DNA from: Balneolaceae bacterium
GTDB lineage: Bacteria; Bacteroidota; Rhodothermia; Balneolales; Balneolaceae
Reading direction: 5' to 3'
Length of the DNA stretch: 64,000 nucleotides
NCBI GenBank assembly: GCA_009711805.1
Contig: VEMX01000014.1
Coordinates: 100,148-164,147 of the forward strand
Position 1 is the stretch's first letter; each line of letters starts with the position of its first letter. Below are positions 51,463 to 61,402 of this stretch, in pieces. The position numbers and the translations under genes are program-made. The notes beneath the pieces are model-generated. The model saw only the letters and a program-made list of their open reading frames with translations. It had not been told where the DNA came from and did no database searches.

Positions 51463-52608
51463 ATGCAGTACTCACCTGAGTTAGACATTGAGTTAGATAA
51501 CATTGAGCGAATTTTATGGCGGCATGAAGCGGAAGAAGGTCCGGCGCTGGTGGTGTTTGCCGGTATCCATGGAAATGAACTGGCGGGGATTTACGCTTGC
51601 AAAAAGATATCCTACACACTCTCTAAGATGAAAGACCGGCTTATGGGTTCGGTGTATATGATTAGTGGAAACCGGCAGGCTATAAAAAAAGGGGTACGTT
51701 ATTTAGATAGAGACCTGAACCGGATTTGGGGAGAGCTTTCTGAGCAGCCCGATGATAGCCGAACAGATGGAGCCACCGAATGGAGTGAAGCGTACGATAT
51801 TTTTCAACTGGTGAATGCTATTATAGATAAGCACCAAAAACTTGGCCAATCCATAAAATTCATTGATCTGCATACCACCTCTGCAGAAAGTTGTGCATTT
51901 ATCCCCTTTAACGATACCCTCGAAAACCGGCGAAGCGCTGCCTTATTCCCGGTCCCGCAAATACTTGGTATTGAAGAGTCTATCCATGGTACACTACTCA
52001 GTTTCATCAATGATCTGGGATATCCGGCTATTGGTTTTGAAGCCGGAGGACATACCGATCCCCAAGCTGAAGAACGGATGGAAGCATTTTTGTGGCTATA
52101 CCTGCATTTTGCGCAAATAATAAACCTCAGACTGGAAGAAATGCACCGGTATGAGAGCGTACTTGAAACGATACCAGAAGTGCCTGATCAATATTATGAG
52201 ATCACTTATCATCATTTTGTAGATGATGCCCGAAAATTTATAATGAAAAAGGGATACCGTAACTTTGACGTCATAAAGGAAGGGGAACTTTTAGCTTATG
52301 AAAATAAAGAACCAGTATATGCTCCTTCATCAGGACTAATTTTTATGCCCTTGTATCAGCAAAAAGGAAATGACGGGTTTTTTATACTAAAGGGGAGGTC
52401 TCCATTTTGGCTCGAAATGTCTTCAATCTTCAGAGATAGTATGGTAAATAATTATCTGCACTTGCTGCCGGGAGTGAAAAGGATAAGCCCAGGGTCTTTT
52501 ACCGTGGATTTAACAATTGCCCGCTTTTTTGTGAAAGAAATTTTTCACTTACTGGGATATAGGGTAATAAGAAAAAACGTACATACGCTAAACTGCTTCA
52601 AGCGATAA
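51463..52608 (+). CDS. Succinylglutamate desuccinylase/aspartoacylase-family zinc hydrolase
   Basis: A 381-residue M14-like zinc hydrolase. The zinc ligands sit in VVFAGIHGNELAG (His and Glu, about 35-40) and FIDLHTTSAES (His, about 137); GFEAGGHTDPQAEE near 200 contains the catalytic Glu motif. Such enzymes cleave N-acyl amino acids. An unusual C-terminal third (about 250-381) has no clear match. ATG at 51463 is chosen over a TTG at 51448. Spacing (26 bp) suggests joint expression with the GCS2/CBS gene, so a shared glutamyl or acyl-amino-acid substrate is conceivable but unproved. Confidence 0.82.
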   Translation: MQYSPELDIELDNIERILWRHEAEEGPALVVFAGIHGNELAGIYACKKISYTLSKMKDRLMGSVYMISGNRQAIKKGVRYLDRDLNRIWGELSEQPDDSRTDGATEWSEAYDIFQLVNAIIDKHQKLGQSIKFIDLHTTSAESCAFIPFNDTLENRRSAALFPVPQILGIEESIHGTLLSFINDLGYPAIGFEAGGHTDPQAEERMEAFLWLYLHFAQIINLRLEEMHRYESVLETIPEVPDQYYEITYHHFVDDARKFIMKKGYRNFDVIKEGELLAYENKEPVYAPSSGLIFMPLYQQKGNDGFFILKGRSPFWLEMSSIFRDSMVNNYLHLLPGVKRISPGSFTVDLTIARFFVKEIFHLLGYRVIRKNVHTLNCFKR

Positions 52609-52743
52609 ATAAATGAAAGCAAACAGCTTTTGGTAGCCGCGGCAGGGAATGTTAAATTACGGTTTTTAAATAAATAGGTCTGACAGCGGATAATAGAAAA
52701 GAAAAGAACAACACAAGGATGGTTGTGAACTTGAGATTTGAAT

Positions 52744-53544
52744 ATGAAGAATGATTATCAATTTATAGATGGCTCTCGGCTTTCAACAGTGATTGAGGCT
52801 TTGATTTTTGCAAGCGATGAACCTATATCCGGAAGTAAGATCAGGGATATTATTGTCGAAAATGAAGAGCAAATTGAGATTACTACAGAAACAGTTTCTG
52901 ATTTTGTAGACAAATTAAACGAACGCTACGATGAAAATGGCCTGAGCTTTTATATAGATCGGTTAGGGGGAGGCTACACTTTTGTAACCCGTTCCAAATA
53001 TCATTATTGGCTGAGTATATATCAGCACGAAAATGCCTATCGCAAATTATCCCAATCAGCTATAGAATCACTGGCTATTGTAGCTTACCGGCAGCCAATT
53101 ACCAAACCCGAGGTAGATCAGATTCGGGGAGTAGATTCCGGTTACATCCTGCGCCAGCTTATGGAGAAAGCACTTATAGAAGTGTCGGGCAGAGCAGATA
53201 GTCCCGGTAAACCATTGCTGTATAGAACAACGAAACATTTTTTAAGGCACTTTGGCATTAATTCAGTTAGCGAACTTCCCAAACCAAGAGAAATTGATGA
53301 AATCCTGAAAGATGATGATATGGCTGAGCACCGTCAGTTACTGATGGAACGCCAGCTGATGATGGAAGAATTGGAAGATCAGGATGACGAAGAAATCCGG
53401 GAAGAGCTACAATCAATATTAGAAGAAGGTAACGCAGCTCCAGAAAAAGAAACCATATCGGAAACAGAACAAGAAGAAGATTTGGATACTGAAGAAGAGC
53501 AAAACAATGAAAAAGACGATGACTATTCCGGAGAAGAAGAATGA
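52744..53544 (+). CDS. scpB: Segregation and condensation protein ScpB
   Basis: A 266-residue kite subunit of the SMC-ScpAB condensin. Two winged helices are visible: STVIEALIFASDEPISGSKI and, later, LSQSAIESLAIVAYRQPITK followed by VDQIRGVDSGYILRQLMEK and KALIEVSGRADSPGKPLLYR. The last 70 residues are very acidic (Glu/Asp-rich) and probably disordered. ATG at 52744 is preferred to the TTG at 52738. Its stop overlaps the start of the pseudouridine synthase gene by 4 bp, the scpB-rluB order found in many bacteria. No scpA is in the window. Confidence 0.92.
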   Translation: MKNDYQFIDGSRLSTVIEALIFASDEPISGSKIRDIIVENEEQIEITTETVSDFVDKLNERYDENGLSFYIDRLGGGYTFVTRSKYHYWLSIYQHENAYRKLSQSAIESLAIVAYRQPITKPEVDQIRGVDSGYILRQLMEKALIEVSGRADSPGKPLLYRTTKHFLRHFGINSVSELPKPREIDEILKDDDMAEHRQLLMERQLMMEELEDQDDEEIREELQSILEEGNAAPEKETISETEQEEDLDTEEEQNNEKDDDYSGEEE

Positions 53545-54365
53545 GTGACAAAAGACGACGAAAAAAGCCGAATTCAGGAAAAGGAAAGCGAAAAAATCCT
53601 GCTACAGCCGATCAAAACTACGGCAAAGACGAAGAAATCCGAATCAATAAATATATTGCCCATGCAGGCTTATGTTCCCGGCGCGAAGCCGATAAATACA
53701 TTGAGCGGGGTAAAGTAAAAGTAAATGGGGAAGTAGTTAAAGAACACGGTGTAAAAGTACGCAGAAAAGATAAAGTAGAAGTAGATGGGCAGCAGTTAAG
53801 CCTGGAACCTTTTATCTATATGCTGCTGAATAAATCCAAAGATGTGATTACTACTACCGATGATGATAAAGACCGCAGAACGGTGCTGGATGAAGTAGAA
53901 GACTCCACCGGATACAGAGTATACCCGGTAGGCCGGCTGGACCGGAACACTACGGGTCTGTTATTGTTAACAAATGATGGAGATCTTGCACACAGGCTAA
54001 TGCACCCCAGCTATGAGGTACGAAAAACGTATGAGATCGAAACTAAAAAGGTGCTCACAGATCAACAATTGGCAGAGTACAGAGAAGGCATACAGCTTGA
54101 AGACGGCCTGGCAAAAGGTTACAACATTAAACGGTATGCAGATGCACCTCATATATTTTTGATGTCGGTATTTGAAGGGCGCAACAGGCTGATACGCCGT
54201 ATGGTTGAGTTTCATGGAACCGAGGTGAGGAAATTGAAGCGTGTGGAATATGCCGGGCTTACTTTAAAGGATGTACGAACCGGGCGCTGGAGATATCTTA
54301 AGCAGCATGAAATTAATAACCTCCGAAAATTGGTTAAACTTGAGACGCTGGATTTCAATAAATAA
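53541..54365 (+). CDS. rluB: RluB/RsuA-family pseudouridine synthase
   Basis: A 274-residue enzyme. A lysine/arginine-rich tail of 30 residues (KRRRKKPNSGKGKRK) precedes an S4 domain (IRINKYIAHAGLCSRREADK, about 32-80) and the catalytic domain with VGRLDRNTTGLLLLTNDGDL near 132-151 (Asp nucleophile in RLD) and NRLIRRMVEFHGTEVRKLKR. The family modifies 23S or 16S rRNA; placement after scpB favours RluB. The 4-bp ATGA overlap with scpB implies coupled translation. Confidence 0.9.
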   Translation: MSDKRRRKKPNSGKGKRKNPATADQNYGKDEEIRINKYIAHAGLCSRREADKYIERGKVKVNGEVVKEHGVKVRRKDKVEVDGQQLSLEPFIYMLLNKSKDVITTTDDDKDRRTVLDEVEDSTGYRVYPVGRLDRNTTGLLLLTNDGDLAHRLMHPSYEVRKTYEIETKKVLTDQQLAEYREGIQLEDGLAKGYNIKRYADAPHIFLMSVFEGRNRLIRRMVEFHGTEVRKLKRVEYAGLTLKDVRTGRWRYLKQHEINNLRKLVKLETLDFNK

Positions 54366-54370
54366 ATGTT

Positions 54371-55246
54371 ATGGAAGTAAGTAATATCTCAATTTCGTCT
54401 GGACAGATTCCTTCAACCGAAGGTCTGCCCATTCGATATGACCTGTATTCCCCCATTAGCCGGAATTCGATCAGTTTTCCTGTGATCATTTTTATACACG
54501 GTTTTAAAGGCTTCAAAGATTGGGGCCCATTTCCGGATGTCTGTGAAGAACTATCCCGAGCGGGTTTTGGAGTGGTAGCCATGAACCTTTCACTCAATGG
54601 CATAGGAGAGAACAAAACCGAATTTGACCGCCTGGATCTTTTTAGAAGAGAAACAATTTCTCAGGATTTAAAAGACATTAAAACGGTAATTGACGCTCTT
54701 CAAAAAGGAGATATATCTGATAGTCATTCTCAGCTTAATACAGACAAAATTGGGCTGTTAGGCCATTCCCGGGGAGCCCAAACAGCAATTGTGGCCGCTG
54801 CAGAGTTTGAGTCGGTATATTGCCTGGTAAGTTGGTCGGCCGTGGCAGATTATGAAGTTCGCTGGTCAGATAAAATGAAGGAAGACTGGAAAGAAAAAGG
54901 CTATACGGAGATTAAGAATAGCCGGACCGGCGACCTGATGAAATTGGATAAAGTGGTTTATGACGACGTCATCGAAAATGCTGAAGACATCCTGGCTATT
55001 CACCGGGTGAAGGATATTCGCATACCTACTTTATTTATTCACGGCCGCGAAGATGAAACCGTACCCACTACCAATGCCGAAAAACTGCATATTGCCTGTA
55101 ACGCCAAAGAGAAAGAACTCAGAATGGTAGCCAATGGCGGACATACCTACGGTGGGGCCCATCCTTTCGAAAGCCATGAATTCCCAAAACCTCTGGCCGA
55201 AGTTGTAGAATGGACAGAAGGCTGGTTTTTGGAACATCTGCGTTAA
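54371..55246 (+). CDS. Alpha/beta hydrolase (dienelactone hydrolase-like)
   Basis: A 291-residue soluble hydrolase starting 5 bp after rluB. Motifs: VIIFIHGFKGFKDWGPFPD (oxyanion), GVVAMNLSLNGIGEN, nucleophile in LLGHSRGAQTAIVAAAE (about 131-147), acid in LFIHGREDETVPTTNA and His in VANGGHTYGGAHPF. No signal peptide. Substrate unknown. It may be the last gene of the priA-led run, as 178 bp without a gene follow. Confidence 0.85.
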   Translation: MEVSNISISSGQIPSTEGLPIRYDLYSPISRNSISFPVIIFIHGFKGFKDWGPFPDVCEELSRAGFGVVAMNLSLNGIGENKTEFDRLDLFRRETISQDLKDIKTVIDALQKGDISDSHSQLNTDKIGLLGHSRGAQTAIVAAAEFESVYCLVSWSAVADYEVRWSDKMKEDWKEKGYTEIKNSRTGDLMKLDKVVYDDVIENAEDILAIHRVKDIRIPTLFIHGREDETVPTTNAEKLHIACNAKEKELRMVANGGHTYGGAHPFESHEFPKPLAEVVEWTEGWFLEHLR

Positions 55247-55424
55247 AAAACCTACACTTTATAAAAAGTAAAATACCGCAGGTATGCTTTCTAATCTCGT
55301 GTCAGACGGTTAATATCTGTACTCTTTTAAATTTTTTACAGGAAAAAGAGTGTCTGTACTTGATTGCTGGCTATGCTAGTCACACATTGCGACCTGTTTA
55401 ATATTAAATAACTAACCACGATAT

Positions 55425-57923
55425 ATGAATTACGGGAACAAACTTACTGGCAGAATACTTGCCGTAGTACTATCATGTTTTTTGGTGATTTCTGGATGCA
55501 AATCTTCAGAAAAAACTACGAAAGCAGAAGCTTCTCAAGAAAAATCAGCCTCAAAAAGAGGGGGGCCTTCTTCGAAAAGTGAGATGAAAAAATACAGTGA
55601 TATCATTACTGATGAAGCTGAGAGTGATGAGGGAATCTTCACCGCTCATAAAGTAGATGAAACATATTACTTTGAAATTCCAAACGATATGCTGGAGCGC
55701 GAAATGCTGTTAGTCTCCAGGATTGCAGGATCGGTACAAAACCTTACTTTCGGGGGAGCTGGTCAAAAAGCACGATCGCAGCAGGTTATACGCTGGCAGC
55801 GAAAAGAGAACAAAATATTATTACGCCATGTATCCTATTCCAGCGTAGCCGATGCCGATGATCCGGTATACAAATCGGTGCAAAACAATAATTTTGAGCC
55901 GGTAGTATTCAGTTTCGACATTGAATCGCTGAATGAAGACTCAACAGGAGTGGTAATAGATGTATCTGATTTCTTTACCTCGGATGTGCCTCTTATAAGT
56001 GCGCTCAGTAATGGCCAAAGAAGTAATTTTCAGGTCCGAAGATTAGATGGTAGCCGCACTTTTATAAATAATATGAACAGTTACCCTGAAAATCTGGAAG
56101 TGCGTCATGTGCTTACCTATTCAGCAAATAACCCGCCGGATAATGGTTCAACAAATACCATTTCCCTGGAAATGAATCAGTCGATGATTCTACTCCCGGA
56201 AAATCCGGCTACTCCAAGAAATCATGATGAGCGGGTAGGTTATTTTTCAGTTTCTCAATACGATTATAGCGCTGATGAGCAAAAGGCGGCAACCAACCGT
56301 TTTATTACACGCTGGCAGCTGGTTCCCAAAGATAAGGAAGCCTACCTGCGAGGGGAGCTGGTTGAACCGGTTGAACCTATTGTGTATTACCTGGATCCCG
56401 GAACCCCATTGAAATGGAGAAAATATCTTATCCAGGGTATTGAGGATTGGAACGAGGCTTTTGAAGAAGCAGGCTTTAAAAATGCCATCATAGGTAAAGA
56501 AGCGCCAACAAAAGAAGAAGACCCCGAGTTTTCTCCTGAAGATGTACGTTATTCTGTGATTCGGTATATCACCAATCCAATTCAGAATGCACAGGGTCCG
56601 CATGTTCACGATCCGCGAACAGGCCAGATTCTGGAAAGCGATATTCTATGGTATCATAATGTGATGAACCTGCTTCGTAACTGGTATTTCATTCAAACAG
56701 CAGCGGCCAATCCTGATGCACGCAATGTGAAGTTTGACGATGAGTTGATGGGGCAGTTGATTCGCTTTGTAGCAGCCCATGAAGTGGGGCATACCCTTGG
56801 CCTCCCTCATAATATGGGGTCCAGTCCCGGCTATACCGTGGAGCAGCTCAGAGATCCTGAATTTACCTCTACGCATGGAGTAGCGCCTTCCATCATGGAC
56901 TATGCACGGTTTAACTATATTGCACAGCCCGGAGATGGAGTTACGAATTTCTTCCCGAGAATTGGGGAATACGACAAATGGTCGATTAAGTGGGGCTATA
57001 CCTGGCTTCCTGATATCGAAGAAGCCGATGACGCTGATGAAACGCTGAACGAATGGATTGTTGAAAATGCAGATAATCAGCTGTATTTCTATGGTTACCG
57101 AACAGGAGCCGATCCCCGCGCACAAACCGAAGATATTGGTGACGATGCTATGGAAGCCAGCGAGTTTGGTATTAAAAATCTGCAGGTTATCACTGAAAAC
57201 TTAGTTAACTGGACCGAGGAAGCGGGTCGCAATTACGATGACCTGGAAGAGCTCTACAATAACATCCTGGGACAGTGGAGAAGATATATGGGGCATGTTA
57301 CCACAAATGTGGGGGGGGTCTATCAAACCTATAAAACCTACGAACAGGAAGGGGCAGTCTATGAGCCTGTGGAAGAGGAAAAGCAGAAGCGGGCAGTAGC
57401 ATTTCTGAATGAGCATGCATTTGCTGCACCAACATGGGCATACAATGAAGACATTCTGAGCCGTATTAACCAATCTACGGTGGTTGAAACATTCCGTTCG
57501 GCCCAGGCAAGAGTCTTGAACAGCCTTACAAGTCCTTCCAGGATAGCCCGATTGATTGAAAATGAAGTACGAACCGGTGGAGAAACGTATACCATCTTTG
57601 AAATGATGGACGATGTTCGCAATGGTATATTCAGCGAATTAAGAGCGGGCGAAAACATCAATGTACATCGCCGATATTTGCAGCGAGCTTACATTGAACG
57701 TATGGCATACCTGATGAGTGAAGAAGCTGAACAAGGAGGTTTCTTTGGAAGCAATGTAGATGTAAGCCAGTCCGACATTCACCCGGTAGTTCGCAATGAG
57801 CTGGAAATTCTGAAACGGGATATCAATCGCAGATTAAACGCAGGAAATACAACACGTGCTACCCGGGTACACCTGGAAGATGCTCGTGAAAGAGTTGCAA
57901 AAATTCTGGATACAGAAGACTAA
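55425..57923 (+). CDS. Zinc-dependent metzincin lipoprotein (DUF5117/DUF4953 type)
   Basis: An 832-residue envelope protease. The signal ends FLVISGC (Cys25, lipobox). An N-terminal domain (about 65-330, YYFEIPNDMLEREMLLVSRI, NPPDNGSTNTISLEMNQSM) is typical of the DUF5117/5118 proteins of Bacteroidetes. The catalytic motif HEVGHTLGLPH near 451-461 is the metzincin HEXXHXXGXXH, followed by SIMDYARFNYIA as the Met-turn. The rest (from about 600) is helical. Physiological substrate unknown. A perfect terminator follows the stop. Confidence 0.88.
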   Translation: MNYGNKLTGRILAVVLSCFLVISGCKSSEKTTKAEASQEKSASKRGGPSSKSEMKKYSDIITDEAESDEGIFTAHKVDETYYFEIPNDMLEREMLLVSRIAGSVQNLTFGGAGQKARSQQVIRWQRKENKILLRHVSYSSVADADDPVYKSVQNNNFEPVVFSFDIESLNEDSTGVVIDVSDFFTSDVPLISALSNGQRSNFQVRRLDGSRTFINNMNSYPENLEVRHVLTYSANNPPDNGSTNTISLEMNQSMILLPENPATPRNHDERVGYFSVSQYDYSADEQKAATNRFITRWQLVPKDKEAYLRGELVEPVEPIVYYLDPGTPLKWRKYLIQGIEDWNEAFEEAGFKNAIIGKEAPTKEEDPEFSPEDVRYSVIRYITNPIQNAQGPHVHDPRTGQILESDILWYHNVMNLLRNWYFIQTAAANPDARNVKFDDELMGQLIRFVAAHEVGHTLGLPHNMGSSPGYTVEQLRDPEFTSTHGVAPSIMDYARFNYIAQPGDGVTNFFPRIGEYDKWSIKWGYTWLPDIEEADDADETLNEWIVENADNQLYFYGYRTGADPRAQTEDIGDDAMEASEFGIKNLQVITENLVNWTEEAGRNYDDLEELYNNILGQWRRYMGHVTTNVGGVYQTYKTYEQEGAVYEPVEEEKQKRAVAFLNEHAFAAPTWAYNEDILSRINQSTVVETFRSAQARVLNSLTSPSRIARLIENEVRTGGETYTIFEMMDDVRNGIFSELRAGENINVHRRYLQRAYIERMAYLMSEEAEQGGFFGSNVDVSQSDIHPVVRNELEILKRDINRRLNAGNTTRATRVHLEDARERVAKILDTED

Positions 57924-57934
57924 ATATTACAATA

Positions 57935-57965
57935 AGGAGGTATGGGTTATACCTCCTTTTTTTAT
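57935..57965 (+). terminator. Intrinsic terminator after the metzincin gene
   Basis: AGGAGGTAT - GGGTT - ATACCTCCT followed by a run of T: perfect 9-bp stem, 11 bp after the stop. It also excludes the ATG at 57942 as the start of the next gene. Confidence 0.92.
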
Positions 57966-57989
57966 TTCAATACTAAGCAATCAAGATTT

Positions 57990-60900
57990 ATGAACTATTT
58001 AACAAAAGTTACCACCATTCTTTGCTGTATGCTGTTTCTGACCATAGGAACGCAAGCCCAGCAATTAGATATGGAATTATTAAAGGGGATAGAGCCCAGG
58101 AATATTGGGCCGGCCGGAATGAGCGGCAGAATTACAGCAATAGATGTAGTAGAAAAAAATACCCAGATTATGTATGTGGGATCTGCATCAGGCGGGTTGT
58201 GGAAGTCTGTTAGCGGAGGAATAGAATGGGAACCCATTTTTGATGAATACAACGCCGCTTCTATTGGGGCGGTGGATATATACCAGAAAAACCCGAGTGT
58301 AGTTTGGGTTGGTACTGGTGAAGGAAATCCAAGGAACAGTCAAAGCAGTGGCCGCGGAGTATATAAAAGTATTGATGGAGGCCGCACTTTTGAACTGATG
58401 GGGCTCGAAGGTACACGCAATATCCACCGGGTTATTATTCATCCCGAAAACCCTGACATTGTTTACGTGGGTGCTCAGGGTTCTGCCTGGGGAGAAAGTG
58501 AAGACCGCGGAGTATATAAAACTACCGATGGTGGAGAAAACTGGGAAAAAATATTATATGTAGCTGAGGATACAGGCGTGGGAGAAATGGTTATGGATCC
58601 TTCGAACCCAGAGAAGCTTCTTGTGAATATGTGGCAGTTCCGCCGATGGCCATGGTTTTTTGAGTCGGGTGGCCCCAACTCTGGTTTATATATGACTGTG
58701 AACGGTGGTGATGACTGGACAGAGCTGACATCAGAAGATGGTTTGCCGGAAGGTGACCTGGGCCGGATGGGAATTGCGGTTGCCCCAAGTGATCCTGATG
58801 TCGTATATGCACTGATCGAGTCAGAAAAGAACGGCTTTTATCGTAGTACAGATGGCGGTTATACCTGGCATCTTCGCCAAACAGCTGAAAAAGAAAGTGC
58901 TATGGGGAACCGTCCTTTCTACTATTATGAAATATATGTAGATCCAAATGATGAGAACACGATCTATAGTATATGGAGTTTTATGTCTAAGAGTGTAGAT
59001 GGTGGTAAGACATTTGAACAGCTTAGCGGCAAAGGCGGATATAATTGGGTACACCCCGATCATCATGCGTTTTGGATTCACCCAACCAATAGCGATTTCC
59101 TGATTGATGGAAATGACGGTGGACTCAATATTTCTTATGATGGAGGGAACACCTTCCGTTTTGTAGAGAACATCCCTGTAGGCCAGTTCTACCACGTGAA
59201 TGTGGATATGGATATCCCATACAATGTGTATGGCGGTATGCAGGATAATGGATCATGGCAAGGCCCTGCTTATGCACTGAAGAGCGGTGGAATCCGAAAT
59301 GGTTACTGGCAGGAATTATACTTTGGTGACGGTTTTGATGTAGTTGTAGATCCAACAAACTCTCGCTGGGCATATGCTATGTCTCAGCAGGGTAATGTAG
59401 GCCGGGTTGACCTGGAGACGGGAATGACTCGCTATATCCGTCCTATACATCCTGAAGGCGAAGACCTGCGGTTTAACTGGAACTCGGCTATTGCAACCGA
59501 TCCTTTCAATCCGGGAACTGTTTATTTTGGAAGTCAGTATGTGCACAGGAGTCCAGATCGAGGTGAGAACTGGGAAATTGTTTCCCCGGATTTGACAACG
59601 GATGACCCAGAGAAACAGAAACAGCATAACAGCGGTGGATTAACTATAGATGCTACCGGTGCTGAGAATTTCACAACGGTTACTGCTATTGCCCCAAGTC
59701 CCCTAACTGAAGGTGTGATATGGGCGGGCACGGATGATGGTAGAATTCATGTGAGCCAGGATGCAGGAGATAACTGGAAAGATGTATCAGGCAAGCTGAA
59801 AGGAGTACCCGAAGGCAGCTGGATTACACAGATCAAAGCCTCTAAATACAATGAGGGTGAAGCTATTGCCGTAATCAATAACTACCGCCGAGATGACTGG
59901 GGTACCTATGTGATGCGGACAACCAATTATGGCAAGAGCTGGAAGAATATAGCCAACCACAACAATGTAGATGGCTATGCACTTTCATTTGTCCAGGATC
60001 TGGAAGAACCAAACCTAATGTTCCTTGGAACGGAATTTGGGCTTTATGTTTCTATTGATGGTGCTGATACCTGGACCAAGTGGACTCATGAATATCCTAC
60101 CGTATCCACTTATGATATGGTGATTCATCCTCGCGAACATGATTTGGTAATTGGCACGTTTGGCCGTTCGTTCTGGGTGTTCGACGATATCCGCCCACTG
60201 CGTGAGTTAGCAGCTGAAGGTTATGATGAGCTGGAAAAAGCCATTAATGTATATCCTGCCCCAGATGCATATCAGTTTGAAACATTCCAGGCTGCCGGAA
60301 CCCGTTTTGCCGCAAACGCTATTTACCAAGGTGACAACAGAAGGCAGGGTGCAATGATTACATTCTCCATCAACAAAGAAGCAGCTGAGAAACCTAAAAA
60401 GAAAGGTAAAAAAGATGAAGAAGGAGTAGAGGGCGGTGGCCCTGGAGCTGGAATGCCGGGAATGGCCTTCATGCGAAGAGGCCGGAAAGGTGAAAAGATT
60501 AAGGTTGAAATCTTTGACCAGGCCGGTGACACCGTACGAAGTTATGATATCACGACTGAACAGGAAGGCCTAAACAGAACCTACTGGAATATGCGCGAAG
60601 ACGGAGAAATGGGACCAAGCCGAAGAGACCGGCCTGCCGGCTTTGGATTCCGGCCAAGTGGTAATCCTGTACTTCCCGGTACTTATAAGGTTAAGATGAG
60701 CTATGGCGGATCATCTGATTCTACCATGGTTAATGTAGACTTTGATCCAAGAATGGATATCAAAATCAGCGATGTAAACAGAACCATGACAATGGCCGAT
60801 GAACTCGCTGAGCTAAACAAACAAGCAGTAGAAGTGGCAGACATCCTGAAGGATGCTGAAAAAATCATGGATGCCTATGACAAGTTCATTAAAGCAGACA

Positions 60901-61259
60901 CCCGCTCGAAGGAAGAATTAAAGGACATTACATCTGTTTCCAAAGAAACCAGAACAACATTGGATTCTCTTTTTGTTGAAATGTTTGGTCCTGAGAGCGA
61001 TGGAAGACAGGGGATTGTAAGAAACCCCAATCGTTCGGCTTCTAACGCATTGCGCATGCCGGGACGTTACCTCGGTTCGGCTTACTGGGGCCCGGGTAAA
61101 ACAGAGGCTGATCTGATGAAACTCGCCGAAGAGGCATTGGAGGATATCACTGAGAAAGTAAACCATTTTGTAGAAACAGAATGGGTTGCTTATAAAGAAG
61201 CAATGGAGTCAGCAGAGTTGAACCCATTTAAAGAATTGACCCCGGTGGACGGTCAGTGA
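57990..61259 (+). CDS. Secreted VPS10/BNR-repeat beta-propeller protein
   Basis: A 1089-residue exported protein (signal YLTKVTTILCCMLFLTIGTQAQ; ATG 57990). It contains many Asp-box-like repeats (VYKSIDGGRTFELM, VYKTTDGGENWEKI, LYMTVNGGDDWTEL, FYRSTDGGYTWHLR, VHRSPDRGENWEIV, IHVSQDAGDNWKDV, YVSIDGADTWTKW), the sortilin/VPS10-type propellers common in this group. After the propellers comes a Lys/Glu then Gly/Pro-rich linker (about 805-835, KKGKKDEEGVEGGGPGAG) and a FlgD-like segment (FDQAGDTVRSYDI), ending in a helical tail. No T9SS domain is obvious. Ligand or enzymatic role unknown. Confidence 0.85.
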   Translation: MNYLTKVTTILCCMLFLTIGTQAQQLDMELLKGIEPRNIGPAGMSGRITAIDVVEKNTQIMYVGSASGGLWKSVSGGIEWEPIFDEYNAASIGAVDIYQKNPSVVWVGTGEGNPRNSQSSGRGVYKSIDGGRTFELMGLEGTRNIHRVIIHPENPDIVYVGAQGSAWGESEDRGVYKTTDGGENWEKILYVAEDTGVGEMVMDPSNPEKLLVNMWQFRRWPWFFESGGPNSGLYMTVNGGDDWTELTSEDGLPEGDLGRMGIAVAPSDPDVVYALIESEKNGFYRSTDGGYTWHLRQTAEKESAMGNRPFYYYEIYVDPNDENTIYSIWSFMSKSVDGGKTFEQLSGKGGYNWVHPDHHAFWIHPTNSDFLIDGNDGGLNISYDGGNTFRFVENIPVGQFYHVNVDMDIPYNVYGGMQDNGSWQGPAYALKSGGIRNGYWQELYFGDGFDVVVDPTNSRWAYAMSQQGNVGRVDLETGMTRYIRPIHPEGEDLRFNWNSAIATDPFNPGTVYFGSQYVHRSPDRGENWEIVSPDLTTDDPEKQKQHNSGGLTIDATGAENFTTVTAIAPSPLTEGVIWAGTDDGRIHVSQDAGDNWKDVSGKLKGVPEGSWITQIKASKYNEGEAIAVINNYRRDDWGTYVMRTTNYGKSWKNIANHNNVDGYALSFVQDLEEPNLMFLGTEFGLYVSIDGADTWTKWTHEYPTVSTYDMVIHPREHDLVIGTFGRSFWVFDDIRPLRELAAEGYDELEKAINVYPAPDAYQFETFQAAGTRFAANAIYQGDNRRQGAMITFSINKEAAEKPKKKGKKDEEGVEGGGPGAGMPGMAFMRRGRKGEKIKVEIFDQAGDTVRSYDITTEQEGLNRTYWNMREDGEMGPSRRDRPAGFGFRPSGNPVLPGTYKVKMSYGGSSDSTMVNVDFDPRMDIKISDVNRTMTMADELAELNKQAVEVADILKDAEKIMDAYDKFIKADTRSKEELKDITSVSKETRTTLDSLFVEMFGPESDGRQGIVRNPNRSASNALRMPGRYLGSAYWGPGKTEADLMKLAEEALEDITEKVNHFVETEWVAYKEAMESAELNPFKELTPVDGQ

Positions 61260-61284
61260 TAATTTAGTCTGAGTTAGAATGTAG

Positions 61285-61318
61285 ATCCCACTTGCATACC
61301 CGCAAGCGGGATTTTTTT
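61285..61318 (+). terminator. Intrinsic terminator after the VPS10/BNR gene
   Basis: ATCCCACTTGC - ATACCC - GCAAGCGGGAT (one mismatch) followed by TTTTTTT, 25 bp after the stop. Confidence 0.9.
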
Positions 61319-61402
61319 GTTTTGGGCAGGTAGTTAACACTTTGCGAGGAACGAACACGATGGGAAAGTACCGCGCAATTCCAGAATCTGTGGTAATGAA
61401 TG

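Noticed and set aside
57942..57989. Earlier start of the VPS10/BNR gene at 57942
   Set aside because: That ATG lies inside the loop of the preceding terminator; the ATG at 57990 begins a proper signal peptide.
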